From Leifsonia sp. Leaf336 (GTDB lineage Bacteria; Actinomycetota; Actinomycetes; Actinomycetales; Microbacteriaceae), in the NCBI RefSeq assembly GCF_001423695.1, contig NZ_LMOZ01000001.1:878443-942442 (forward strand): a DNA stretch of 64,000 nucleotides, written 5' to 3'. Numbering within the stretch: position 1 is the first letter of the stretch; the number at the start of each line of letters is the position of its first letter. A program made the position numbers and the translations under genes. The notes under the pieces were generated by a model. That model was not told the origin of the DNA and ran no database searches. It saw only the letters and a program-made list of their open reading frames with translations. This document shows positions 54,299-61,113 of the stretch, piece after piece.

Positions 54299-55054
54299 TC
54301 ACTGGGCGGTGTAGCCGCCGTCCACCAGGTGGTAGCTGCCGGTGATGAACGATGCGGCGTCGGAGGCCAGGAAGGCGACGAGTGCCGCGACCTCCTCCGG
54401 CTCGCCGAGGCGGCCGAGCGCGTGCTTGCTCTCGAGGAACTGCAGCGCCTCCGGGCTCATGTTGGCCTCCACCAGCGGGGTCTTGATGAAGCCGGGGCCG
54501 ACGGCGACGACACGCACCTTCTGGTCGGCGTACTCGAGGGCGGCGTTCTGCGTGAGGCCGAGGAGGCCGTGCTTGGCCGTGACATAGGCCGACGAGTTCG
54601 CGAAGCCGACCGAGCCGAGGATCGAGGCCATGTTGACGATCGCGCCACCGCCGTTGGCCGCCATCGCGGTGAGCTGCGGCTGCATCGAGTACATCACCGC
54701 GTTGAGGTTGACCTCGATGACCTTGCGCCAGCTGTCGAGCGAGTAGTCGGCGACCGGAGCGGCGTCGCCGCCGATGCCGGCGTTGTTGACCGCGATCTTC
54801 AGCGGTGCGAGGGCGTTCGCGGCCTCCGCGCTCGCCACCGCGAACGCCGGGTCGGTCACGTCGCCCGCGAGCGCGGCGGCGGTTCCGCCCGCTGCCTCGA
54901 TCTCGGCGACGACGGCCTTCGCGTGCTCTTCGTTCAGATCGGTGACCAGGACCGCGGCGCCGCTGGCCGCGAGGGTCAGCGCCACTGCGCGTCCGATGCC
55001 CGAGCCTCCACCTGTGACGATCGCGGAGCGGTCGGCGACATCGTACTGAGCCAT
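54299..55054 (-). CDS. SDR-family oxidoreductase
   Basis: 251 residues with TGGGSGIG (about 14-21), NNAGIGG, the catalytic Ser and AYVTAKHG, and the late GSYHLVDGG. Related to 3-oxoacyl-ACP or hydroxysteroid dehydrogenases. AAGGAGAA lies before ATG 55054. The 26-bp palindrome upstream and the divergent TetR gene make it the likely regulated target. Confidence 0.88.
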   Translation of the reverse strand: MAQYDVADRSAIVTGGGSGIGRAVALTLAASGAAVLVTDLNEEHAKAVVAEIEAAGGTAAALAGDVTDPAFAVASAEAANALAPLKIAVNNAGIGGDAAPVADYSLDSWRKVIEVNLNAVMYSMQPQLTAMAANGGGAIVNMASILGSVGFANSSAYVTAKHGLLGLTQNAALEYADQKVRVVAVGPGFIKTPLVEANMSPEALQFLESKHALGRLGEPEEVAALVAFLASDAASFITGSYHLVDGGYTAQ

Positions 55055-55070
55055 GGGAAATTCTCCTTCC

Positions 55071-55096
55071 AGTTATCCGACACATGTCGGATAACT
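55071..55096. promoter_or_regulatory. 26-bp TetR operator between SDR and TetR genes
   Basis: AGTTATCCGACA is mirrored by TGTCGGATAACT around a CA centre, one mismatch in 13 pairs. Minus-strand TACAAT (55099-55104) and plus-strand TACGAT (55103-55108) -10 elements lie just beside it and overlap each other, so one bound dimer could block both genes. Confidence 0.75.
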
Positions 55097-55114
55097 CCAT
55101 TGTACGATCGGAAC

Positions 55115-55786
55115 GTGAACACCGCGAAGCCGAACCGGGAGCGATCGAGTGCGCCTACGGCGAACACGGGCAGCGGCGCGGGCGTCGGCGCGGGCCAGGC
55201 GGTCGCACCGCGCCTCGACGCCCGGCAGGAGAAGACGCTCGCCCGGCTCGGCGCGGCCGTGCTCGCGCTCGCCGCGGAGCAGCCGATCGCCGACGTCACG
55301 GTCTCCCGGCTGGCCGCCACCGCGGGTGTGCACCGGTCGACGGTGTACGAGTACGCCGCGTCGCCCGCCGCCCTGCTGCAGCGGGTGCTGCGCAGCGAGC
55401 TGGACGCTCTGCGAGCCGAGTTCCTGGTCGATGTCGCGCCCGACGACGCCGCAGCGGCGATCGGCGGGGTGACCAGGGCGGTGCTCCGGCACGTCGACGA
55501 GCACGATGCGATCTACCGTCGCGGGCTCGGCGCCGGCGGGGTGGAGGCCGGCCTGAGCGCGATGCTCAGCGAGCACTTCCAGGCCTCCATCGAACTGCTG
55601 CTGCAGCAGAACAGCGTCAGCGTGCCGGCCGGCGACGAGGTGGAGCGGCGCGCGATCGAGCGCTACCTGGCCGACGGGATCATCGGCGCCATCGACGTCT
55701 GGCTCACCCGGCCGCGACCGCGCGACGTGGAGGCCCTGCTCGCGCTGCTGGAGCGCCTCACCCCGCCGTGGTGGCCGGCCCGCTGA
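55115..55786 (+). CDS. TetR-family regulator (SDR-linked)
   Basis: 223 residues. A Gly/Ala-rich 35-residue start precedes the HTH (about 48-80: DVTVSRLAATAGVHRSTVYEY) and a helical ligand domain. GTG 55115 lies 6 nt after TACGAT: leaderless. Its 3' end overlaps the convergent TetR gene by 29 bp. Confidence 0.83.
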   Translation: MNTAKPNRERSSAPTANTGSGAGVGAGQAVAPRLDARQEKTLARLGAAVLALAAEQPIADVTVSRLAATAGVHRSTVYEYAASPAALLQRVLRSELDALRAEFLVDVAPDDAAAAIGGVTRAVLRHVDEHDAIYRRGLGAGGVEAGLSAMLSEHFQASIELLLQQNSVSVPAGDEVERRAIERYLADGIIGAIDVWLTRPRPRDVEALLALLERLTPPWWPAR

Positions 55787-56366
55787 GCGAGAGGCCGTCC
55801 ACGACATCCAGATAGGTCGGGCCGTCGAAACCGTCGAAGAGGACGGTCTGGATGACGTAGCCCTGCACGAGGCTCATATATACGGACGACTCGCGAACGG
55901 CACGGGTGCGGGCGGCCTCGGCCGGCATCGCCTGCGCGTGCCACTCGGTCAGGTAGTCGGTGAACATCGAGCGGATGCGGTCGCCGATCTCGGAGGACAT
56001 CCTCTTCAGCCCGGGGTTGATCGGAACCTGCCCCCAGACCTGCACGAGCAGCTGCACGTCGACGATGTGCGACAGGAGGCCGGTGACGAGCAGGCGGACG
56101 ATCTGGCCGGGGGCGGGGAGGGGGTGCTGCATGCGGGCCTCGGCGACCTCCAGGAACCGCGCGTCGAGGATCTCGGACGCGGTCAGCTCGATCAGCTCGT
56201 CCTTGCTGGCATAGTGCCCGTAGATCGCGCCGGCCGACAGACCGGACTCGGCGATGATGTCGGCCATCGATGTCGCCGCGAAGCCGTTGCGCGCGAAGCA
56301 GCGGAGGGCTGCCTGCGCGATCTCGTGGCGTCGCGCGCTGCGGTACTCCTCGGTGACCTTGGGCAT
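55758..56366 (-). CDS. TetR-family regulator of the permease-like gene
   Basis: 202 residues; HTH at about 15-50 (SMADIIAESGLSAGAIYGHY). GGAGGAG precedes ATG 56366. Divergent from the membrane protein at 56476, with a 14-bp inverted repeat in the gap. Confidence 0.87.
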   Translation of the reverse strand: MPKVTEEYRSARRHEIAQAALRCFARNGFAATSMADIIAESGLSAGAIYGHYASKDELIELTASEILDARFLEVAEARMQHPLPAPGQIVRLLVTGLLSHIVDVQLLVQVWGQVPINPGLKRMSSEIGDRIRSMFTDYLTEWHAQAMPAEAARTRAVRESSVYMSLVQGYVIQTVLFDGFDGPTYLDVVDGLSLSGPATTAG

Positions 56367-56399
56367 CGCGGTCTCCTCCCGTCGGGATCCCCGGAAAAA

Positions 56400-56455
56400 G
56401 AATGTTCGTTCTTGACAATAGCGCCGCGCCTGCCGATTATAAAGAACGAGCATTC
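56400..56455. promoter_or_regulatory. TetR operator flanking a sigma-70-type promoter
   Basis: GAATGTTCGTTCTT (56400-56413) and its inverted partner AAGAACGAGCATTC (56442-56455) match in 13 of 14 pairs. TTGACA (56412-56417), 17 bp, GATTAT (56435-56440) gives a promoter for the gene at 56476, with one operator arm at the -35 and the other at the start site. Confidence 0.75.
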
Positions 56456-56475
56456 GTTTTTGTTGGGAGATCGTC

Positions 56476-57582
56476 ATGAGCATCAGCACCGAGCGGGACC
56501 AAGCGCGTCCCACGTCAGAGACCCCGGCGGCGGTGACCACGCCACGGGTCGTACACACCCCGTGGGGGCGCGCCATCGCCCTCGCAGTGGCGGCGGCGGC
56601 GGTCGTCGTCGTCATCCTGCTGGCCTTCCTCTGGCCGACGGTGACCTCCACCGTCAAAGACCTGCCGATCGGTGTCGCCGGCCCCTCGGCGCAGGTGACC
56701 GCGGTCGAGAAGCAGCTCGACACGGCGGCCGACGGCGCGTTCGCCGTGACCTCCTACGGCGACCGGCAGGCGGCGGTCGACGCCATCCAGAAGCGCGACG
56801 TGTACGGCGCGATCGTCCTCGGCGACACTCCGGAGGTCCTCACGGCCTCCGCCAACGGCGCCGCCGTGGCGCAGATCCTGAACCAGGTCGCGACCACCCT
56901 GCAGACGCAGGCGAACGCGCAAGCGGCCGCGGCCGTCCAGCAGGCGATCGCCGCAGGTCGCGCACCCGCGGGCACGAAGCCGCCGACGATCACGGTGAAG
57001 GTGACCGACATCGTGCCGTTGTCGTCCAACGACTCGCGCGGCCTCGGACTCGCCGCGTCGTCGTTCCCGCTGGTGCTCGGCGGGATGATCGGCGGCGTCC
57101 TCATCTCGTTGCTCGTCGCGGGCAGCTGGCGCCGGCTCACCGCCGTCGTCCTCTACGGAGTCGTGGGCGGCCTCGCCGTGACCGGCATCCTCCAGGGTTG
57201 GTTCGGCATCCTGCAGGACGGCCTCTGGGCCAATGCGCTCGCCGTCGGGCTCGCGATGTTCGCCACGGCGGCCTTCGTGGTCGGGATGAACGCGCTGTTC
57301 GGCCGCGTCGGCATCGCCATCGGCGCGGTGCTGACCGTGCTGGTCGGCAACCCCCTCTCCGCTGCCGCTCAGCCGCTCCAGTTCCTGGTCGGGCCGTGGG
57401 GCGCGATCGGCCAGTGGTTCGTACCCGGCGCGTCGGTCTCTCTGCTGCGCGACCTGTCGTACTTCCCGTCGGCGGACGCGCTCTTCCCCTGGCTGGTGCT
57501 GCTGGGCTGGGCGACGGTCGGTGTCGTCGGGATGCTCGCCGGGCACTTCCGCAACCAGGAGGTGACCGAGGCGGCGGCCTAG
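56476..57582 (+). CDS. YhgE/ABC-2-like membrane protein
   Basis: 368 residues: one membrane segment (about 35-53), an extracellular part of about 135 residues (TSYGDRQAAVDAIQ, as in YhgE/Pip-type proteins) and five more membrane segments (about 195-365). Likely part of an export or envelope system under TetR control. GGGAG lies before ATG 56476. Its TAG stop is part of the next gene's -10. Confidence 0.75.
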   Translation: MSISTERDQARPTSETPAAVTTPRVVHTPWGRAIALAVAAAAVVVVILLAFLWPTVTSTVKDLPIGVAGPSAQVTAVEKQLDTAADGAFAVTSYGDRQAAVDAIQKRDVYGAIVLGDTPEVLTASANGAAVAQILNQVATTLQTQANAQAAAAVQQAIAAGRAPAGTKPPTITVKVTDIVPLSSNDSRGLGLAASSFPLVLGGMIGGVLISLLVAGSWRRLTAVVLYGVVGGLAVTGILQGWFGILQDGLWANALAVGLAMFATAAFVVGMNALFGRVGIAIGAVLTVLVGNPLSAAAQPLQFLVGPWGAIGQWFVPGASVSLLRDLSYFPSADALFPWLVLLGWATVGVVGMLAGHFRNQEVTEAAA

Positions 57583-57591
57583 GCTGGACGC

Positions 57592-58572
57592 ATGCAGCAG
57601 CGAATTCTCGGACGCACCGGGCGGGATGTCTCAGTCATCGGTCTCGGCACCTGGCAGCTCGGCGCCGACTGGGGCGACGTGTCGGAGGCCGACGCGATGG
57701 CCGTCCTCGACGCGGCCACCGAGTCGGGCGTGACGTTCTTCGACACGGCGGACGTGTACGGCGACGGCCGCAGCGAGCAGCTGATCGGCCGCTACCGCGC
57801 CGCCCGCCCGGAGCTGCCGCTCACCGTCGCGACCAAGATGGGCCGCCGTGAGGAGCAGGACCCGGCCAACTTCACGCTGGCGAAGTTCCGCGAGTGGACC
57901 GACCGGTCGCGCCGAAACCTCGGCGTGGACACGCTCGACCTCGTGCAGCTGCACTGCCCTCCCACACCGGTCTTCTCCAACGCCGCCGTCTACGACGCGC
58001 TCGACGCTCTGGTCGAGGAGGGCGCGATCGCGAACTACGGGGTGAGCGTCGAGACCTGCGCGGAGGCGCTGGAGGCGATCGCGCGGCCGGGAACCGCTTC
58101 GGTGCAGATCATCCTGAACGCGTTCCGCCTCAAGCCGCTCGACGAGGTGCTGCCGGCGGCCCGGGAGGCCGGCGTCGGCATCATCGCGCGGGTGCCGCTG
58201 GCCTCCGGCCTCCTGAGCGGCCGCTACTCGGAGTCGACGACGTTCTCGCCGGACGACCACCGCAGCTACAACCGCCACGGTGAGGCGTTCGACGTGGGGG
58301 AGACCTTCTCGGGGGTCGACTACGAAGAGGGTGTGCGCGCAGCCCGCGAGTTCGCCGCGCTCGCACCGGAAGGCGCGACCTCCGCCCAGGCGGCCCTCGC
58401 CTGGGTCATCGCCCAGAGCGGCGTCACCACCGTCATCCCCGGCGCCCGCTCTCCCGAGCAGGCGCGGGCGAACGCCGCCGCGGCCGACGTTGCCCTCCCC
58501 GCCGGCTTCGCCGACGCCGTCAGCGCGCTCTACACGCGCTACTTCCGCGCCACCACCCACCCCCGCTGGTAG
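57592..58572 (+). CDS. Aldo/keto reductase
   Basis: 326 residues, TIM-barrel AKR. The tetrad is visible: Asp in FFDTAD, Tyr in VYGDG, Lys in ATKMGRR and His in LVQLHCPP. NADPH-dependent carbonyl reduction is expected. ATG 57592 lies 6 nt after TAGGCT (57580-57585), whose TAG is the stop codon of the previous gene. Confidence 0.9.
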   Translation: MQQRILGRTGRDVSVIGLGTWQLGADWGDVSEADAMAVLDAATESGVTFFDTADVYGDGRSEQLIGRYRAARPELPLTVATKMGRREEQDPANFTLAKFREWTDRSRRNLGVDTLDLVQLHCPPTPVFSNAAVYDALDALVEEGAIANYGVSVETCAEALEAIARPGTASVQIILNAFRLKPLDEVLPAAREAGVGIIARVPLASGLLSGRYSESTTFSPDDHRSYNRHGEAFDVGETFSGVDYEEGVRAAREFAALAPEGATSAQAALAWVIAQSGVTTVIPGARSPEQARANAAAADVALPAGFADAVSALYTRYFRATTHPRW

Positions 58573-58579
58573 CCGAAGC

Positions 58580-58625
58580 GTGAGTAATCGCGGGAATCCA
58601 CGACTCGTTTTCCGCGATTACTCAC
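58580..58625. repeat. REPIN-like hairpin, left copy
   Basis: GTGAGTAATCGCGG (58580-58593) is perfectly mirrored by CCGCGATTACTCAC (58612-58625), with 18 bp between. It lies between the aldo/keto reductase and the nuclease gene, and the TAA stop of the nuclease (58618-58620, minus strand) is inside its right arm. Confidence 0.85.
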
Positions 58626-59592
58626 GTCTCGTCCACAGGAGGCGGGACAAGCGGGAGAGGAGCGCGGTGGGGGATTGCATGTCCGCGGCGGTGACACGGA
58701 CGACGCGCCACCCCAGGTCCTCGAGCTGCTCCCGCCGGCGGATATCGCGGAACCACACGTCACGCTGGACGCGGTGCCCGTCGCCTTCGTACTCGAGGAC
58801 GACTCCCCGGTCGGGATAGGCCATGTCGACGCGCGCGATGAAACCTCCGTCGCGCTGGTGGATCAGGTAGTTCAGCGCGGGTTCGGGCAGTCCCGCGTCC
58901 ACGATCAGCAATCGGAGCCGCGTCTCGGCGGGGGACTCGGACCTCGTGCGGATGAGTGCGAGCGCAGTCCGAGCTTTCATGATTCCTCGCCGGCCGGGCG
59001 TCGACCGCACGATCTCGGCCAGCGCCTCGGGTGTGGTCAGAGGATGTCGATAGCTGACCAGCCAGTCTCCCAAAGCCACGAGTGCGTCGCGATCGAGGCT
59101 CACGGCGAGATCGAGCCAGGTCTGCTCGGGAGTCGTCAGCGGAAGACCACGGACCGAGATGGTGTTCCACGCTGACAGGGTGTGTCCGGCGACAGACCTG
59201 GCCTGCACCGCTCTCTCGCCGGCAGGGACGCTGACGTGGAGCCGCGCATCCTCGCGGATGTGAGCGGGAAGGGGCGCGCCGAGTAGTTCAGCTGCGGTCA
59301 GGTGGCTGAAGGCGATCCGTTCCTCGCGGTGGAGCAGGAACGCCTGGCACCGCGACTCCAGACCGTCGTCGTGACCCGGAAGGCGCACGCCCCGGATCGG
59401 CGTGCTGAGGTCGTTCGCCCGCAGCCTGCCACCCGTGACACCTCGGTCTAGAGCGTCTCGTGTTCGGAACGGACCCGTCTTCAACTCGGCCGGTAGCGCT
59501 GCAGCTCGTCTCCCCATCTCGCTACCTTGCCCGACCCGTGCCTAGGCCACCCCCGTCATCCACACTCCCGGATTGAGACGTGACTAATCGCG
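58613..59592. mobile_element. Possible nuclease-carrying element with 18-bp terminal inverted repeats
   Basis: CGCGATTACTCACGTCTC (58613-58630) and GAGACGTGACTAATCGCG (59575-59592) are inverted copies with one mismatch in 18. They bound a 980-bp unit that holds only the Vsr-like nuclease gene. No target-site duplication could be fixed. The unit could be mobile or be a repeat family tied to its nuclease; both are inference. Confidence 0.4.
58618..59517 (-). CDS. Vsr-like (DUF559) endonuclease-domain protein
   Basis: 299 residues. The first 170 resemble the winged AbiEi-type start of actinobacterial endonuclease-domain proteins (RTRDALDRGVTGGRLRAND, then TTPEQTWLDLA). The C-terminus (about 200-299) is a Vsr/DUF559 fold: ESPAETRLRLL, RVDMAYPD and VVLEYEGDGH supply the D...E-x-E metal site, with RREQLEDLGWRVVRV as the closing part. 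The active site looks intact. The gene is enclosed by inverted repeats and ends inside one. Confidence 0.82.
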   Translation of the reverse strand: MGRRAAALPAELKTGPFRTRDALDRGVTGGRLRANDLSTPIRGVRLPGHDDGLESRCQAFLLHREERIAFSHLTAAELLGAPLPAHIREDARLHVSVPAGERAVQARSVAGHTLSAWNTISVRGLPLTTPEQTWLDLAVSLDRDALVALGDWLVSYRHPLTTPEALAEIVRSTPGRRGIMKARTALALIRTRSESPAETRLRLLIVDAGLPEPALNYLIHQRDGGFIARVDMAYPDRGVVLEYEGDGHRVQRDVWFRDIRRREQLEDLGWRVVRVTAADMQSPTALLSRLSRLLWTRRE

Positions 59593-59625
59593 AGAATCCT
59601 GTGGATGATTCCCGCGACTACTCAC
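59580..59625. repeat. REPIN-like hairpin, right copy
   Basis: 46 bp, starting exactly 1000 bp after the left copy and matching it at 34 of 46 positions. GTGACTAATCGCG is mirrored by CGCGACTACTCAC with two mismatches, and an inner GAATC/GATTC pair extends the stem around an 8-nt loop. Confidence 0.8.
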
Positions 59626-59633
59626 TTCTCGGC

Positions 59634-60845
59634 TCAGGAGGGCTGGACGGGGACGGGCTCGGTGTCGGGGATGGGAGAGGCGTCCCGGCCGCGGAGGTCG
59701 GGGTGGACGCGCCATGCGAGCGCGGGCACGAGGAAGCCGACGAGCGCGAAGGCCCCGGCCACCCAGAACGCGCCGACGGCACCGTTGGCGTCGATCAGGA
59801 AGCCCGCGAGCGCGGAGCCGAGTGCGGCGCCGATGAGCTGGCCCGTGCCGACCCAGCCGTAGGCCTCCGCGGTGTCGGAGAATTTGACGCTCGCCGAGAC
59901 GATCGCGAACAGCACCGCCAGCGCCGGCGCGATCCCGAGGCCGGCGACGATGAGCGAGAGCGACAGCCCCCACCACGACCACAGCATGAACGTGGAGATC
60001 ACGACGCCGACGAAGACGATCAGCATGCGGCGCGCCGTCGCCCACGGCCCGATCGGCACGTGGCCGAAGGCGAGGCCGCCGACGAGCGAGCCGAGCGACC
60101 AGATGGCGAGGACGATCCCGGCGAACGGGGAGCCTTCGCCGAAGTTGGCGACGACACCGGCCTCCACCGCGGCGCACGACCCGATGAGCAGGAAGCCGAC
60201 GACCGTCGCCAGCAGCACGGGAGGTCGCGCGAGCACCACGCCGAACCTCCGCTTGCTGCGCGGGATGCGCACGCGGCCGACCTCGGGGGAGGAGATGAAC
60301 CAGAACCCGCCGAGCAGCATGATCGCGACCGACATCAGGATGCCCTCGACGGTGCCGATCTGGGTCGAGACGAACGTGATCGCGACCGGGCCGGCGATCC
60401 AGATGATCTCTTGCGCGGAGGCGTCGAGCGAGAACAGCGGGGTGAGCTGACGGGAGTTCACCATCTTCGGATAAATGGTGCGCACCGCGGGCTGGATGGG
60501 CGGCATGCTGAGACCCGCGAAGAACGCGACCGCCATGGTGAGGGGGATGGGCATCACGAACACGCCGATCGCGGCGATCGCGATCGAGCAGAGCGCGAGC
60601 GTCGTCCAGAGCACCGTGCGCATGCCGAGCACGCCCATCAGCCGACTGGTCATGGGACCGGCGATGGCCTGGCCGATGCTCATCGCGCCGAGCACCAGGC
60701 CGGCCGCTCCGTAGGAGTGGTGGATGCGCTCGATGTGCAGCAGGAAGGCCAGCGAGAGCATCCCGAACGGGAACCGGGCGGTCAGCTGCGCAGCGATGAT
60801 GCGCGCGACGCCGGGCGTCTTCAGAAGGCTCGAGTAGCTGCTCAC
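59634..60845 (-). CDS. MFS transporter
   Basis: 403 residues with 12 membrane segments; a positive loop (RIPRSKRRFG) in the middle separates the halves. The group resembles sugar or drug efflux MFS proteins of actinobacteria. GTG 60845 has GGAAAG about 4 nt upstream. Substrate unknown. Confidence 0.83.
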   Translation of the reverse strand: MSSYSSLLKTPGVARIIAAQLTARFPFGMLSLAFLLHIERIHHSYGAAGLVLGAMSIGQAIAGPMTSRLMGVLGMRTVLWTTLALCSIAIAAIGVFVMPIPLTMAVAFFAGLSMPPIQPAVRTIYPKMVNSRQLTPLFSLDASAQEIIWIAGPVAITFVSTQIGTVEGILMSVAIMLLGGFWFISSPEVGRVRIPRSKRRFGVVLARPPVLLATVVGFLLIGSCAAVEAGVVANFGEGSPFAGIVLAIWSLGSLVGGLAFGHVPIGPWATARRMLIVFVGVVISTFMLWSWWGLSLSLIVAGLGIAPALAVLFAIVSASVKFSDTAEAYGWVGTGQLIGAALGSALAGFLIDANGAVGAFWVAGAFALVGFLVPALAWRVHPDLRGRDASPIPDTEPVPVQPS

Positions 60846-60882
60846 AGTCTTTCCACTCTATCGGTCGGAACGGCCCGGGGAA

Positions 60883-60936
60883 GGGGTGTGAAACCCGTTC
60901 GAGGGGGTGTGGAAATGTGTATAACTTTTTCACACC
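60883..60936. repeat. Three GGTGTGRAAA motifs upstream of nrdA
   Basis: Direct copies at 60883-60893 and 60904-60915 (21 bp apart) and an inverted copy TTTTCACACC at 60927-60936. They lie about 180-230 bp before nrdA and could be regulator sites. Confidence 0.45.
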
Positions 60937-60950
60937 TGTGGATGACACGC

Positions 60951-61000
60951 CCACTAGATATGGGGGCATGGAAATGTCGGTACCCGGCTATATAGTGGTT
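60951..61000 (+). promoter_or_regulatory. Pair of NrdR-type boxes and -10 of the nrd operon
   Basis: CTAGATATGG (from 60954) and CTATATAGTG (from 60988) fit the core C-w-A-t-A-T-a-T-w-G with two and one deviations; they are 34 bp apart. TATAGT (60991-60996) inside the second box is a good -10. The nrdR gene is not in the window. Confidence 0.55.
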
Positions 61001-61113
61001 CACGCGACAGGGGGTCCGGCCGATTCTCGGGGGGCCGGAGGCCGTCGCGACGGACTTCGCCGCTCGCCCGAGCGGCACTGTGTGAACCCAGAAAACGGGA
61101 AGAGGGAGAGAAA

